64,000 nucleotides of DNA, taken from Sphingomonas radiodurans. Its GTDB lineage: Bacteria > Pseudomonadota > Alphaproteobacteria > Sphingomonadales > Sphingomonadaceae. Of the stretch, positions 43,690 to 54,229 are shown piece by piece. The stretch covers positions 1,302,001-1,366,000 of the forward strand of contig NZ_CP086594.1 in assembly GCF_020866845.1 (NCBI RefSeq), read 5' to 3'. The stretch's first letter is position 1, and each line of letters starts with the position of its first letter. The position numbers and the translations under genes were made by a program. Below the pieces are notes generated by a model that was not told the DNA's origin, made no database searches, and saw nothing but the letters and a program-made list of their open reading frames with translations.

Positions 43690-45950
43690 TCGATCTCCCG
43701 CTCACCGGCGTCCGCGTCCTCGATGCCGTCCCGGGGACGCTCGGCGCGGTCGGGCGGCTGTTCGGTGAGCTGGGCGCGGAGGTCATCCGGATCGAGCCAA
43801 GCGACGGCGGCGCGGATCGGCGGACCGGGCCGACCGTCGCGGGCGTCAGTCTCTCTTTCGTCGCCGCCAACCTCGGCAAGCGCGTCGCGACGATCGATCT
43901 CCCACACGATCACGATCGCCTCCTCGCGCTGGCGGCGGAAGCCGACATCTTCCTCGAAGCCGGTCTCGCCGGGCTCGATCACGACGCCCTGCTGGCCGCA
44001 GCGCCGCAGCTGATCCACGTCTCGATCCGCGATTTCGGCAGCATCGGGCCGTGGCGCGATTGGCAGGCGAGTGACGCCGTGCTGCACGCGCTGACCGGCA
44101 ACCTCTCGCGCTCAGGCCTTCCCGGCCGACCGCCGCTCCTTCCCCCCGGCAATCTCGCGCTGGAAACCGCCTGGGCGCAGGTCGCGGTCGCGACGCTCGG
44201 CGCATATATCCGTCGCCTGCGTACCGGCGAAGGCGACCGGCTCGACATGTCGCTGCTCGAAGCCGCGATGCAGGCGCTCGATCCCGGCTTCGGGCTGAAC
44301 GGCAGCGCACAATCGGGCGTGCCGAGCTGGAAGCAGCCGCGCGGCCGCACCGACGAACGCTTCCGCTACCCCATCCTCCCCTGCGCCGACGGCTTCGTCC
44401 GGCTGTGCGTCCTAGCGCCGCGGCAATGGCGCAGCATGTTCGCCTGGCTCGGCGAGCCCGCCGAGTTCGCCGGTCCCGAATGGGCGAACCTCATGGTCCG
44501 CTACAAGTCGCCCGACTTGCTCCCCGCGATCACGCGCTTCTTCGCCGACAAGACGCGCAGCCAGATCGAGGAAGAAGCCGCGCGACGCGGCATCCCCGCT
44601 GCCGGCCTCAACGACATCGACGAAGCGGTCGCGACGCCGCAGATGATCGCGCGCAACGCCTTCGTCCCGATCGAGATCGCGCCGGGGGTCTCGCGGCCCT
44701 TCCCCAACGGCACGATGGAAATCGATGGGGGGCGCGCCGGCCCCCGCGAATTCGCTTTGCAAACCGTCCAATCGCGGAATCCCGGTGACGCTTTTGTATC
44801 GTCACGGTTCGATTGCCCCCAAGAATCCCCGGTTTCTGCCCCCCTCGAAGGCGTTCGCGTCCTCGATCTCGGCATCATCGTCGTCGGCGGCGAGAGTGGC
44901 CGGCTGCTCGCCGATCTCGGCGCGGACGTCATCAAGGTCGAGAACGCCGCCTTCCCCGATGGCCAGCGCCAATCCCGCAACAACGATCCCGTCAGCCTCA
45001 CCTTCGCCGCCGGCCACCGCAACAAACGCGGCCTGTCGATCGATCTCAAGTCATTGCGCGGCAAGGAGATATTCCTCGATCTCGTGCGCCAGGCCGATGT
45101 GCTTTTGTCGAACTTCAAGCCCGGCACGCTCGATGCCTTGGGCTTCGATGCGGCTTCCCTAACGGCCGCCAACCCCCGCCTGATCACCGTCGACAGCTCC
45201 GCCTTCGGCCCCACCGGCCCCTGGTCCAGCCGTTTGGGCTACGGCCCACTGGTCCGAGCTTCCGCCGGGCTCAGCAAGCAATGGGTCTATCCCGATGATT
45301 CAGAAAGCTTTTCTGACGGGACGACGGTCTATCCCGATCACGTCGCCGGCCGCATCGGCACCGTCGGCGCGCTCGCCTTGCTGATCCGCAGCATGCGCAC
45401 CGCCCGCGGCGGCAGCATCAGCATCAGCCAGGCCGAAGTCATGCTAGGCCACCAGGCCGCCGCCATCGCCGCCCGCGCGGCCGGCGACGCAACCAGCGGA
45501 GATCAGGCCGAAAACCTGCTCCTCTCCTGCGCCGGCGAAGACGAATGGTGCGTCGTCACGCTACGCAACGACGCCGATCGCACCGCGCTAGTGTCGCTCG
45601 TGGGTGACGATGCCGAAAGCTGGGCACGCGATCGCTCGCCACAAGACGCGATGGAACAGCTCCAAGGCGCCGGCATACCCGCCGGCATGATGGTCCGCGT
45701 CGTCGATCTACCCGATCTGCCCGGTTATCAGGCGCTTGGCACCTTCTGCGAGGTAACCCACCCGCTCCTCGAAGCACCGTTTCAGGTCGAAGCAAAGCTC
45801 ACCCGCTTCACCCGCGTACCGCCACCCGACCAGCGCCCGGCACCGCGCATCGGCGAGGACAGCGTCGCGGTGCTGAAGGACTGGCTCGGCCTCACCGACG
45901 ACCAGATAGCCCCGCTCCTAACCGACAAGATCATCGAACAAGCTGCCTAG
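43686..45950 (+). CDS. double-domain CaiB/BaiF CoA-transferase
   Basis: Type III CoA-transferase of 754 aa with two homologous halves (about 1-370 and 385-754; LPLTGVRVLDAVPG... and APLEGVRVLDLGIIV...). Both halves have the N-terminal nucleotide-like motif and GDAVL/DVLLSNF blocks. At the position of the formyl-CoA transferase catalytic Asp, both appear to have Glu (DMSLLEAA and SISQAEVM). Whether this is a true transferase or a racemase is uncertain. The duplicated form suggests an intramolecular dimer. It overlaps the phosphotransferase gene by ATGA. Confidence 0.85.
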   Translation: MIDLPLTGVRVLDAVPGTLGAVGRLFGELGAEVIRIEPSDGGADRRTGPTVAGVSLSFVAANLGKRVATIDLPHDHDRLLALAAEADIFLEAGLAGLDHDALLAAAPQLIHVSIRDFGSIGPWRDWQASDAVLHALTGNLSRSGLPGRPPLLPPGNLALETAWAQVAVATLGAYIRRLRTGEGDRLDMSLLEAAMQALDPGFGLNGSAQSGVPSWKQPRGRTDERFRYPILPCADGFVRLCVLAPRQWRSMFAWLGEPAEFAGPEWANLMVRYKSPDLLPAITRFFADKTRSQIEEEAARRGIPAAGLNDIDEAVATPQMIARNAFVPIEIAPGVSRPFPNGTMEIDGGRAGPREFALQTVQSRNPGDAFVSSRFDCPQESPVSAPLEGVRVLDLGIIVVGGESGRLLADLGADVIKVENAAFPDGQRQSRNNDPVSLTFAAGHRNKRGLSIDLKSLRGKEIFLDLVRQADVLLSNFKPGTLDALGFDAASLTAANPRLITVDSSAFGPTGPWSSRLGYGPLVRASAGLSKQWVYPDDSESFSDGTTVYPDHVAGRIGTVGALALLIRSMRTARGGSISISQAEVMLGHQAAAIAARAAGDATSGDQAENLLLSCAGEDEWCVVTLRNDADRTALVSLVGDDAESWARDRSPQDAMEQLQGAGIPAGMMVRVVDLPDLPGYQALGTFCEVTHPLLEAPFQVEAKLTRFTRVPPPDQRPAPRIGEDSVAVLKDWLGLTDDQIAPLLTDKIIEQAA

Positions 45951-45965
45951 AAAGGGACTGAAATC

Positions 45966-46769
45966 ATGGCCGAATTGGGAAACGACGCCGTAACCGTCGA
46001 AACACGCGGCAACGTGATGCTCATCACGATCAACCGCCCCGACCAGCGCAACGCCGTCAACCGCTTCGTGCACGAAGGCGTCGGCGACGCGCTCCACGCC
46101 GCCGATGAGGATCCCGAGATCCGCGTCGTCATCGTCACCGGCGCGGGCGACAAGTCCTTCTGCGCCGGCGCCGATCTCGTCGCCCTCTCGCGCGGCGAAA
46201 GCCTCGCACCCGACGACAAGACCAAGCAAGCCTGGGGCTTCGCCGGCATCGTCAGCCACGCCATCTCCAAGCCAGTGATCGCCGCCGTCAACGGCATGGC
46301 GCTCGGCGGCGGGCTCGAAATCACGCTCGCCTGCGACCTCGCCGTCGCGGTCGACGAGGCAAAATTCGGCCTGCCCGAGCCCAAGCGCGGGCTGTTCGCC
46401 GCGGCCGGCGGCGTCTTCCGCCTGCCCGAGCAATTGCCCAAGAAGATTGCGATGGAGATGATCCTCACCGGTGACCCGATCACCGCCCAACGCGCGCTCG
46501 AGCTTGGCCTGATCAACGCCGTCGCGCCGCGCGACCAGTTGCTCGACAAGGCGTTCGAACTCGCCGAGCGGATCGCGGTCAACGCGCCGCTTTCGGTGCA
46601 GGCCTCCAAGCGGATGGCGCAGGGGATTTCGGGCGGCAAGGTTGCGCGCGAAGAAGCCGCCTGGGCGCAGAACCGCGATGAAACCAAGATCGTCTTCACC
46701 AGCGAGGATTCGCGCGAAGGGCCCAAGGCGTTCGCCGAGAAGCGCGCACCGGTGTGGAAGGCGAAATAA
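45966..46769 (+). CDS. crotonase/enoyl-CoA hydratase family protein
   Basis: A 267-aa crotonase. Oxyanion-hole segments SFCAGADLVALSRGE and GMALGGGLEITLACDLAVA, then GLPEPKRGLFAAAGGVFRLP, in which Glu is kept (the conserved Glu acid/base residues of hydratases are partly present). A1-nucleotide overlap (TAATG) couples it to the thiolase gene. It presumably hydrates the unsaturated acyl-CoA formed by the previous steps. Confidence 0.88.
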   Translation: MAELGNDAVTVETRGNVMLITINRPDQRNAVNRFVHEGVGDALHAADEDPEIRVVIVTGAGDKSFCAGADLVALSRGESLAPDDKTKQAWGFAGIVSHAISKPVIAAVNGMALGGGLEITLACDLAVAVDEAKFGLPEPKRGLFAAAGGVFRLPEQLPKKIAMEMILTGDPITAQRALELGLINAVAPRDQLLDKAFELAERIAVNAPLSVQASKRMAQGISGGKVAREEAAWAQNRDETKIVFTSEDSREGPKAFAEKRAPVWKAK

Positions 46770-48271
46770 TGAGCGATCCGGAAAAGATCGCAGTCATCGT
46801 CGGGGTCGGGCAGGTCAACGACCGTCCGGCCGATCCGATGGCGGGCAAGGATTCGCTCGGCCTGATGATCGCCGCGCTGGAAGAAGCCGATAAGGACGCC
46901 GGCGGCGGCTGGCTCGCGGATGTCGACTCGGTCGCCGTCGTGCAGCAGATCAGCTTCCGCAAGGACAATCCGCTGGCCCAGAAGGTCGCCGACGGCATCG
47001 GTTCCAAGGCCAGCATCGTCTACGAATCGGTCGGCCCGAACGGCGACAGCCCGATCCTGCTGCTCAACGAAGCGGCCAATCGCATCGCGCGCGGCGAGAT
47101 CACCATCGCCGCGATCACTGGCGGCGAGGCGCTGCGCACCGCCAGCCAGCGCGCCGCGCTCGCCGCCAAGACCAGCGTTGCGGACCAGAACCCGCTGCGT
47201 AACCTGAGCAAGGGCGCCACGCCAGGTTATCGCCAGATCTACGGCCTCGCCACCCCGGTCGACGTCTATCCGCTCTACGAAAACGCCGGCCGCGCCGCCT
47301 ACGGTCAGAGCCTCGCCGAAGGGCAGCGCGAATCCGGCGAAATCTGGTCGCGCTTCTCCCACGTCGCGGCACAGACCCCCGCGGCGTGGATCCACGCGCC
47401 CCGGACACCTGAAGAGGTCATCGAGCCGACTGCCGACAATCGCCCGATCGCCTTCCCCTACACCAAACTGATGGTCGCCAATTCGAGCGTCAACCAGGGC
47501 GCCGGCTTCATCGTGACCAGCCTCGCCGAAGCGCGCCGCCGCGGCGTGCCCGAAGACCGCATCATCTACGTCGGCCGCGGCGCAAGCGCCCACGAGGCCG
47601 ACGATTTCCTCGCCCGCGACCGCTACGACACGTCGCCAAGCATGGAAGTATGCCTGCGCCGCACACTCGAATTCAACGAGGTGACCGCGAACGACCTCGA
47701 CCTGGTCGAGCTATATTCCTGCTTCCCCTGCGTCCCCAAGATGGCCCGCCGCGTCATCGACTGGCCGCTCGACAAGCCAGCGACCGTGTTCGGCGGGCTC
47801 ACCTTCGGCGGCGGGCCGATCGGCAATTACATGGCGCACGCCGTCGCCGAGATGGTCGACAGCCTGCGGGCGGGCGAGGGCCAGAAGGGCCTGCTGTTCG
47901 CCAACGGCGGCTTCGCGACGCACAACCACGCGATCGTCCTCGGCACCGCGCCACTGCCCGGCGCGGGCGAGGCGCATGAGTACGATCTGCAGGACGAAGC
48001 GGACGCCGCACGCGGGCCGGTGCCGGAGCTGGTGAAGGATTACGTCGGCCCAGCCGACGTCGAGACCTACACGGTGTTCTACAACCGCGATGGCTCGGCA
48101 AAATCGGGCGTCGTCGTCGCGCGCACGCCCGATGGCCGACGCACGCTGGCGCAAGTGCCTGGTGCGGATGTCGCAACGATAGCCTTCCTCAGCGACGGCC
48201 ACGCCGAACCAGTAGCCACCAAAGGCGAAGTCGTCGCCGAAGGCGACCTGATGATCTGGAAACGAGCCTAA
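46769..48271 (+). CDS. thiolase-like acetyl-CoA acetyltransferase
   Basis: A 500-aa protein of the SCP-2/thiolase-like group (KIAVIVGVGQVNDRPADPMAGKDS at the start; ELYSCFPCVPKMARRV; GGLTFGGGPIGNYMAHAVAEM). The nucleophile Cys is not in the usual N-terminal thiolase position; CFPC is the likely Cys pair. A C-terminal OB-fold-like region (GPADVETYTVFYNRDGSAKS) is typical of this subfamily. Last gene of the 41168 operon; it probably does the final C-C cleavage of a beta-keto acyl-CoA. Confidence 0.85.
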   Translation: MSDPEKIAVIVGVGQVNDRPADPMAGKDSLGLMIAALEEADKDAGGGWLADVDSVAVVQQISFRKDNPLAQKVADGIGSKASIVYESVGPNGDSPILLLNEAANRIARGEITIAAITGGEALRTASQRAALAAKTSVADQNPLRNLSKGATPGYRQIYGLATPVDVYPLYENAGRAAYGQSLAEGQRESGEIWSRFSHVAAQTPAAWIHAPRTPEEVIEPTADNRPIAFPYTKLMVANSSVNQGAGFIVTSLAEARRRGVPEDRIIYVGRGASAHEADDFLARDRYDTSPSMEVCLRRTLEFNEVTANDLDLVELYSCFPCVPKMARRVIDWPLDKPATVFGGLTFGGGPIGNYMAHAVAEMVDSLRAGEGQKGLLFANGGFATHNHAIVLGTAPLPGAGEAHEYDLQDEADAARGPVPELVKDYVGPADVETYTVFYNRDGSAKSGVVVARTPDGRRTLAQVPGADVATIAFLSDGHAEPVATKGEVVAEGDLMIWKRA

Positions 48272-48280
48272 CAATCCGAA

Positions 48281-48425
48281 TCCTCCCCGAGCTCCGCTCG
48301 GGGAGGGGGACCATCCGCAAAGCGGATGGTGGAGGGGCTGGCTTGGCGCGACCGTTCCACCAGACCAACCCCTCCACCACGCCCTACGGGCGCGGTCCCC
48401 CTCCCCAAGCAAGCTTGGGGAGGAT
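48281..48425. repeat. palindromic repeat, CTCCCC family (copy 4)
   Basis: TCCTCCCCGAGCTCCGCTCG at the left, GGAGGGGCTGG..CCAACCCCTCC in the middle and CCCTCCCCAAGCAAGCTTGG at the right. The same order of arms as at 1628-1763, including the GGCGCGACCGT spacer. Confidence 0.78.
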
Positions 48426-48529
48426 TAACTCGGGAAGGATTCAAGAAGGTTGCGCTTCCCCATACCCATCGCCTAATCGCGCCGGTGCCCTCCCCAGGCG
48501 CTCGATCATATCGTCAGGAGGATTCCCCC

Positions 48530-50599
48530 ATGCAGACCCGCGCCGGCCTATCGGTCGATGACCGCCTAGCCGCCTTCGTCGAGAACGAAGCGCTCGCCGG
48601 CACCGGCATCGCCCCCGACGCCTTCTGGCAGGGCGCCGCCGGTATCTTCGCAAGCTTCGCGCCTGAAAACCGCACACTCCTCGCACATCGCGAGGAACTG
48701 CAAGCCGCGATCGACGCGCGCTACACCGCCGGCGAACCGGTCGATGAGGCCTTCCTGGCTGAGATCGGCTATCTCGTTCCCGAGCCAGCGCCATTCACGA
48801 TCGGCACGCAAAACGTCGATCCCGAGATCGCGACGATGGCCGGGCCGCAGCTCGTCGTCCCCAGCCTCAACGCCCGCTTCGTGCTCAACGCCGCCAATGC
48901 GCGCTGGGGCAGCCTGTACGACGCCTTCTACGGTACCGACGTACTGCCCGGCAAAGCGCAGCCCGGCGGCTATGACGCGACACGCGGCGCCCAGGTGATC
49001 GCGCGCGCCAAGGCCGTCCTAGACGAGGCCATACCGCTCGCGACCGGCTCCTGGACCGATTGGCAAGGCGGCGATCTGACGCTTGCGGACCCCGCGCAGC
49101 TCATCGGGCACCACTGCGACAATCCGGTGCTCAAGCACAACGGCCTCCACATCGAAATCGTGATCGATCCCGCGCACCCGATCGGCCGCGACGATCCCGC
49201 CAACATTGCCGACGTGATCCTCGAATCCGCGCTCACCACGATCGTCGATCTCGAAGACAGCGTCGCCGCGGTCGATGCCGAGGACAAGGTCGCCGCCTAT
49301 CGTAACTGGCTCGGCCTGATGCGCGGCGATCTTACCGAGACGTTCGAGAAGGCCGGCCAATCGCTCACCCGCCGCCTCGAAGCCGACCGCACGATCACCA
49401 CCCCGACCGGCGAGACCCCCCTCCCCGGCCGCTCGCTCCTGTTCGTCCGCAACGTCGGCCACCTGATGACGACGCCCGCGCTTCACCTCGCCGATGGCAG
49501 CGAAGCGCCCGAGGGCATCCTCGATGCGATCATCACGTCGCTGATCGGGCTGCATGACCTGAAGCGCCTCGGCACGTTACAGAACAGCCGCACCGGCTCG
49601 ATCTATATCGTGAAGCCCAAGATGCACGGTCCCGGCGAGGCCGCCTTCACCAACCGCCTGTTCGACGCGGTCGAGGATCTGCTCGGCCTCGCGCGCCACA
49701 CGATCAAGGTCGGCGTGATGGACGAGGAGCGCCGCACCTCGGCCAATCTCGCGGCGTGCATCCATGCGGTGCGTGACCGGATCGCGTTCATCAACACCGG
49801 CTTCCTCGATCGCACCGGCGACGAGATTCACACCGCGATGCGCGGCGGCGCGGTGATCCGCAAGGCCGAGATGAAGGGCAGCGACTGGATCAAGGCCTAT
49901 GAGGATCGCAACGTCCGCATCGGCCTCGCTTGCGGGCTTTCGGGCAAGGCGCAGATCGGCAAGGGCATGTGGGCCGCACCCGACATGATGGCCGACATGC
50001 TCGATCAGAAGATCGGCCACCCCAAGAGCGGCGCGAACACCGCCTGGGTGCCCAGCCCCACCGCCGCGACGCTCCACGCGCTTCACTATCATGCAGTCGA
50101 CGTGTTCGCGCGTCAGCGTGAGATCGCCGGCGAGGCCCCGCCCGCGCTCGATCGCCTGCTGAGCGTGCCATTCGCCGCCGGGCGCAACTGGACGCCCGAC
50201 GAAGTGCGCGAGGAACTCGACAACAATTGCCAGGGCATCCTCGGCTATGTCGTGCGCTGGATCGATCAGGGCGTCGGCTGTTCCAAAGTGCCCGATATCC
50301 ATGACGTCGGACTGATGGAGGATCGCGCGACGCTGCGCATCTCGTCGCAGCACCTCGCCAACTGGCTGCTCCACGGCGTCTGTACCGAGGCTGAAGTCGA
50401 CTCCGCGCTCGATCGCATGGCGAAGAAAGTCGACGCGCAGAACGCCGGCGACGCGCTGTACCAGCCGCTCACCCGCGACGGCTTCGCCTTCCAGGCAGCG
50501 CGCGCGCTGATCTTCGAAGGCGTGACGCAGCCGTCGGGCTATACCGAGCCGCTGCTCCACCGCTTCCGCCAAGAGGCCAAGGCGCAGAAGGCCGCATGA
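48530..50599 (+). CDS. glcB: malate synthase G
   Basis: Condenses glyoxylate with acetyl-CoA to malate. The 689 aa include [23 protein letters not shown], the TIM-barrel site with [26 protein letters not shown] and [13 protein letters not shown], and [29 protein letters not shown]. Start at 48530 with AGGAGG 6 bases before it; the longer open frame is repeat. No isocitrate lyase is in the window, so it may serve glycolate metabolism or a separate glyoxylate shunt. Overlaps the CitE-like gene by ATGA. Confidence 0.95.
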   Translation: MQTRAGLSVDDRLAAFVENEALAGTGIAPDAFWQGAAGIFASFAPENRTLLAHREELQAAIDARYTAGEPVDEAFLAEIGYLVPEPAPFTIGTQNVDPEIATMAGPQLVVPSLNARFVLNAANARWGSLYDAFYGTDVLPGKAQPGGYDATRGAQVIARAKAVLDEAIPLATGSWTDWQGGDLTLADPAQLIGHHCDNPVLKHNGLHIEIVIDPAHPIGRDDPANIADVILESALTTIVDLEDSVAAVDAEDKVAAYRNWLGLMRGDLTETFEKAGQSLTRRLEADRTITTPTGETPLPGRSLLFVRNVGHLMTTPALHLADGSEAPEGILDAIITSLIGLHDLKRLGTLQNSRTGSIYIVKPKMHGPGEAAFTNRLFDAVEDLLGLARHTIKVGVMDEERRTSANLAACIHAVRDRIAFINTGFLDRTGDEIHTAMRGGAVIRKAEMKGSDWIKAYEDRNVRIGLACGLSGKAQIGKGMWAAPDMMADMLDQKIGHPKSGANTAWVPSPTAATLHALHYHAVDVFARQREIAGEAPPALDRLLSVPFAAGRNWTPDEVREELDNNCQGILGYVVRWIDQGVGCSKVPDIHDVGLMEDRATLRISSQHLANWLLHGVCTEAEVDSALDRMAKKVDAQNAGDALYQPLTRDGFAFQAARALIFEGVTQPSGYTEPLLHRFRQEAKAQKAA

Positions 50600-51438
50600 C
50601 GATCCGTCCGCGCCGCTCCGCGCTCTACATGCCCGCCTCGAACGCGCGCGCGATCGAGAAGGCACGCAGCCTCGAATGCGATGTCGTGATCCTCGATCTG
50701 GAGGATGCCGTCGCACCCGAGCAGAAAGCGGCGGCGCGCGCGCAGGCAGTAGCGGCGGGTGGCTTCGGCCATCGCGAATGGGTCATCCGCGCCAACGGGC
50801 TCGACACCGAGTGGGGCGCCGACGATCTCGCGGCGATCACCGGTGCGGGCTGCGACGCGGTGCTGATCCCCAAGGTCTCCGATCCTGCAACGCTGCACGC
50901 GGCGCGCGAGAAGCTCGGCCCAGGCCCCGCGCTATGGGCGATGATCGAAACCGCGCAGGCAATCGTCGACCTGCGCGCGATCGGCGAAGCAGCTGCCGAG
51001 ACCGGCCTTACCGCCTTCGTCGTCGGCCCCAACGATCTCGCCAAGGAACTGCGCCTGCGCCCCGGCGTCGATCGCGCGCCGCTGCTGCCGATCCTCAGCC
51101 AGATCGTCACCGTCGCCCGCGCCTACAGGATCGTCCCGCTCGACGGCGTGATGAACGCCTTCGACGACGAAGCCGCGATCGAGGCCGAATGCCGCCAGGG
51201 CCTCGCCTTCGGCTTCGACGGCAAGACGCTGATCCACCCCAACCAGATCGCCCCCGCCAACCGCGTCTTCGCGCCGTCCGACGATGAGGTGGCGTGGGCG
51301 CAGACGATCGTCGCGGCGTTCGACGCACCGGAAAATGTCGGCAAGGGCGCAATCAAGGTCGAGGGCAAAATGGTCGAGCTCCTCCACCGCGACGATGCGC
51401 GGCGCACGCTGGCGCTGGCGGCGGCGATCCGACGGTAG
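50596..51438 (+). CDS. HpcH/HpaI-family CoA ester lyase (CitE-like)
   Basis: A 280-aa TIM-barrel lyase. Motifs are [34 protein letters not shown] (metal-binding Glu/Asp), [25 protein letters not shown] and [14 protein letters not shown]. The family includes citryl-, malyl- and beta-methylmalyl-CoA lyases and malyl-CoA thioesterase. As it is translationally coupled to malate synthase G, a malyl-CoA-type reaction is plausible but not shown. Confidence 0.87.
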   Translation: MTIRPRRSALYMPASNARAIEKARSLECDVVILDLEDAVAPEQKAAARAQAVAAGGFGHREWVIRANGLDTEWGADDLAAITGAGCDAVLIPKVSDPATLHAAREKLGPGPALWAMIETAQAIVDLRAIGEAAAETGLTAFVVGPNDLAKELRLRPGVDRAPLLPILSQIVTVARAYRIVPLDGVMNAFDDEAAIEAECRQGLAFGFDGKTLIHPNQIAPANRVFAPSDDEVAWAQTIVAAFDAPENVGKGAIKVEGKMVELLHRDDARRTLALAAAIRR

Positions 51439-51478
51439 GTGAGGGTCTCCCTTCCCGCCCACCCCCGCTCTTACCCAC

Positions 51479-51598
51479 CCGTTCGTGCTGAGGAGGTGCT
51501 GAGCCGGAGGCGAAGTGCCGTCTCGAAGCACCGTTGCGAGACACATCCCCTTCGAGACGGCACCTCGCTACGCTCGGCACCTCCTCAGGGCGAACGGG
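51479..51598. repeat. palindromic repeat, GTTCGTGCTGAGGAGGTG family (copy 2)
   Basis: Same arms as at 11321: CCGTTCGTGCTGAGGAGGTG at the left, CACCTCCTCAGGGCGAACGG at the right, inner GTGCCGTCTCGAAG/CTTCGAGACGGCAC. It separates the CitE-like gene from rpiB. Confidence 0.82.
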
Positions 51599-51691
51599 TG
51601 TATTGAGGATCACGCTCGCAACAGTGGCATTCCCGTTACAACCCCGCTAAAGCCCCAGCACCCGCCACAACCGAAAGCCAAGCCGATCCCG

Positions 51692-52144
51692 ATGCGAGTC
51701 GCCATCGCCTCTGATCATGCCGCAGTCGCGCTGAAGGCCACGCTCGCTGCTTGGCTGCGCGAGGAAGGTCATGACGTCGCCGATCTCGGCCCGGCCACCG
51801 ACGCGCGCGTCGACTACCCCGATTTCGGCTACCGTCTCGCCGCCGCCATCGCGGATGGCAGCGCCGAGCGCGGCATCGCGCTGTGCGGATCCGGCATCGG
51901 CATCTCGATCGCGGTCAATCGCAACCCCGCCGCTCGCTGCGCGCTCGTATCCGAGCCGCTGTCCGCAGCGCTTGCCCGCGAGCACAATGACGCCAATATT
52001 CTCGCCATGGGCGCTCGCCTGACCGGCGAAGACATGGCGCGCGCCTGCATCACGGCTTTCTTGGCGACCGCCTTCGCCGGCGGCCGCCACGCCACTCGCG
52101 TCGACAAGCTCGGCGTGCCTTCTTTCGAACAGGAGCCCGCATGA
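51692..52144 (+). CDS. rpiB: ribose 5-phosphate isomerase B
   Basis: Sugar-phosphate isomerase of 150 aa. [23 protein letters not shown] (catalytic Cys65-region), [14 protein letters not shown] and [11 protein letters not shown] are typical. Start at 51692 (MRVAIA); the longer upstream frame is repeat sequence. Overlaps glyA by ATGA, a common arrangement in Sphingomonadales. Confidence 0.93.
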   Translation: MRVAIASDHAAVALKATLAAWLREEGHDVADLGPATDARVDYPDFGYRLAAAIADGSAERGIALCGSGIGISIAVNRNPAARCALVSEPLSAALAREHNDANILAMGARLTGEDMARACITAFLATAFAGGRHATRVDKLGVPSFEQEPA

Positions 52145-53448
52145 GCACCAAACCGGTTACCCTGCATGATGTGCAGCCCGATGGCTTCTTCACCCGCGGC
52201 CTCGCCGAGGCCGACCCGGCGATCTTCGCCGGCATCGCGCACGAGCTCGATCGCGAGCAGACGCAGATCGAGCTGATCGCAAGCGAAAACATCGTCTCCA
52301 AGGCGGTGCTCGAAGCACAAGGTTCGGTGTTCACCAACAAATACGCCGAGGGCTATCCCGGCAAGCGCTACTATCAGGGCTGCCACCCGTCGGACGAGGT
52401 CGAGCAGCTCGCGATCGATCGCGCCAAGCAGCTGTTCGGCTGCGGCTTCGCCAACGTCCAGCCGCATTCGGGCGCGCAAGCGAACGGCGCGGTTATGCTC
52501 GCGCTGGTGAAGCCCGGCGATACGATCATGGGGCTCAGCCTCGATGCCGGTGGCCATCTGACGCACGGCGCCAAGGCGGCGATGAGTGGCAAGTGGTTCA
52601 AGCCAGTGCAGTACGGCGTCTCCCCCGACACCCATCTGATCGACTATGACGAAGTCGAGCGGCTCGCGATCGAAACGCAGCCCAAGCTGCTCATCGCCGG
52701 CGGCTCGGCGTACCCGCGCCAGATCGATTTCGCCCGCTTCCGCGCGATCGCGGACAAGGTTGGCGCCTATTTCATGGTCGACATGGCGCATTTCGCCGGC
52801 ATCGTCGCCGCCGGCCATCACCCCAGCCCGCTGCCGCACGCGCACGTCGTTACGACGACTACGCACAAGACGCTGCGCGGCCCGCGTGGCGGCATGGTGC
52901 TCACCAACGACGAGGCGATCGCCAAGAAGATCAACTCGGCGGTCTTCCCCGGCCTGCAGGGCGGTCCGCTGATGCACGTCATCGCCGCCAAGGCAGTCGC
53001 GTTCGGCGAGGCGCTCCAGCCCGATTTCAAGAGCTACATCGCCGCTGTCGTGGAGAACGCCAAGGTGCTCGCCGCAACGCTCAAGGAGCGCGGCTGCAAC
53101 CTCGTCTCGGGCGGCACCGACACGCATCTCGCGCTGGTCGATCTGACGCCCTTGGGTGTCACCGGCAAGGATGCGGACGAGGCGCTCGAGCGCGCCGGCA
53201 TCACTTGCAACAAGAACGGCATCCCCAACGATCCGCTGCCGCCAACCAAGACGAGCGGTATCCGCGTCGGCTCGCCCGCCGGCACCACGCGTGGCTTCGG
53301 CACCGCTGAATTCCGCGAGATCGGCAACATGGTCGCCGACGTGCTCGATGGCCTGGCAAAGAACGGCGAGGCCGGCGATGCGCAGGTTGAGGCCGCGGTG
53401 CGGGAACGAGTTCGCGCGCTATGCGCTCGCTTTCCTATCTACCAGTAA
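52141..53448 (+). CDS. glyA: serine hydroxymethyltransferase
   Basis: PLP enzyme making glycine and methylene-THF from serine, 435 aa. [53 protein letters not shown] and the PLP-Lys motif [15 protein letters not shown] are all present. Translationally coupled to rpiB. The small protein and nrdR follow. Confidence 0.97.
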   Translation: MSTKPVTLHDVQPDGFFTRGLAEADPAIFAGIAHELDREQTQIELIASENIVSKAVLEAQGSVFTNKYAEGYPGKRYYQGCHPSDEVEQLAIDRAKQLFGCGFANVQPHSGAQANGAVMLALVKPGDTIMGLSLDAGGHLTHGAKAAMSGKWFKPVQYGVSPDTHLIDYDEVERLAIETQPKLLIAGGSAYPRQIDFARFRAIADKVGAYFMVDMAHFAGIVAAGHHPSPLPHAHVVTTTTHKTLRGPRGGMVLTNDEAIAKKINSAVFPGLQGGPLMHVIAAKAVAFGEALQPDFKSYIAAVVENAKVLAATLKERGCNLVSGGTDTHLALVDLTPLGVTGKDADEALERAGITCNKNGIPNDPLPPTKTSGIRVGSPAGTTRGFGTAEFREIGNMVADVLDGLAKNGEAGDAQVEAAVRERVRALCARFPIYQ

Positions 53449-53459
53449 GGAAAATCGCG

Positions 53460-53630
53460 ATGTCGAAAATCGAAGAAGTACAAAATACCGTCAAGAACAC
53501 CCCTGGTCTCGGCAAGAAGATGGCGAAATACGGCGCTGTCGGCGCGGTGATCGCAATCCCCGTTCCGTTCATCGGCCCGGTGCTCGGCGCGATCGTCGGC
53601 GCTGGCGTTGCGTATGCGAAGCGCGACTAA
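53460..53630 (+). CDS. small hydrophobic protein of unknown function
   Basis: A 56-aa protein (start MSKIEEVQNTVKNTPGLGKK). It has an amphipathic start, then one glycine/alanine-rich hydrophobic helix (AVGAVIAIPVPFIGPVLGAI) that could span the membrane, and a short KRD tail. The start follows glyA by 12 bp. Related single-helix proteins are widespread, but none of known function is recognised. Confidence 0.65.
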   Translation: MSKIEEVQNTVKNTPGLGKKMAKYGAVGAVIAIPVPFIGPVLGAIVGAGVAYAKRD

Positions 53631-53676
53631 TACTGAATCCATCCGGCACGCGCCGGATCTCTGAGGTCGATCACTG

Positions 53677-54138
53677 ATGCGCTGTCCCTTCTGCGGCCAC
53701 GACGCGAGCCAAGTGAAGGACAGCCGCCCGACCGACGACGGCGCCGCAATCCGCCGGCGCCGCCAGTGCGAGGGATGCGCTGCGCGTTTCACGACGTTCG
53801 AGCGCATCCAGTTGCGCGAACTCACCGTGCTGAAGTCCGAAGCGCGCCGCGAACCGTTCGACCGCGAAAAGCTGCTCCGCTCGATCGGAATCGCCGCACG
53901 CAAGCGCCCGATCGACGGCGTCGCGATCGAACGGCTCGTCAGCGGCATCCAGCGCCAGCTCGAAACGAGCGGTGACGCCGAAGTCACCTCCAAGCGCATC
54001 GGTGAAATGGTGATGGAGGGGCTGAAGGGCCTCGACTCCGTTGCTTATATCCGCTTCGCCAGCGTCTATCGCGACTTCAGCGAAGCAAGAGACTTTGAGG
54101 AATTTGCGGGCAGCGTTGAGGAAGCGGCGCGGGGCTAG
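53677..54138 (+). CDS. nrdR: transcriptional repressor NrdR
   Basis: Represses ribonucleotide reductase genes in response to dATP/ATP. 153 aa with an N-terminal zinc ribbon (Cys3, Cys6, Cys31, Cys34) and [18 protein letters not shown], followed by an ATP-cone ([26 protein letters not shown]). C-terminal SVEEAARG. The glyA-nrdR neighbourhood is usual in this group. Confidence 0.96.
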   Translation: MRCPFCGHDASQVKDSRPTDDGAAIRRRRQCEGCAARFTTFERIQLRELTVLKSEARREPFDREKLLRSIGIAARKRPIDGVAIERLVSGIQRQLETSGDAEVTSKRIGEMVMEGLKGLDSVAYIRFASVYRDFSEARDFEEFAGSVEEAARG

Positions 54139-54175
54139 GCAGCACACCCAGCTCAGCTATCTTAATCCCGTTTGT

Positions 54176-54222
54176 CCCGAGTAGCCTTCGAGCTTGTCGA
54201 GAAGGCGTATCGAGGGATACGC
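54176..54222. repeat. palindromic repeat before the GIY-YIG gene
   Basis: CCTTCGAGCTTGTCGAGAAGG is a hairpin in which CCTTC/CTCGA pairs with its complement, followed by CGTATCGAGGG. This is the common sphingomonad repeat type and directly precedes the start codon at 54230. Confidence 0.7.
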
Positions 54223-54229
54223 GCAACGG

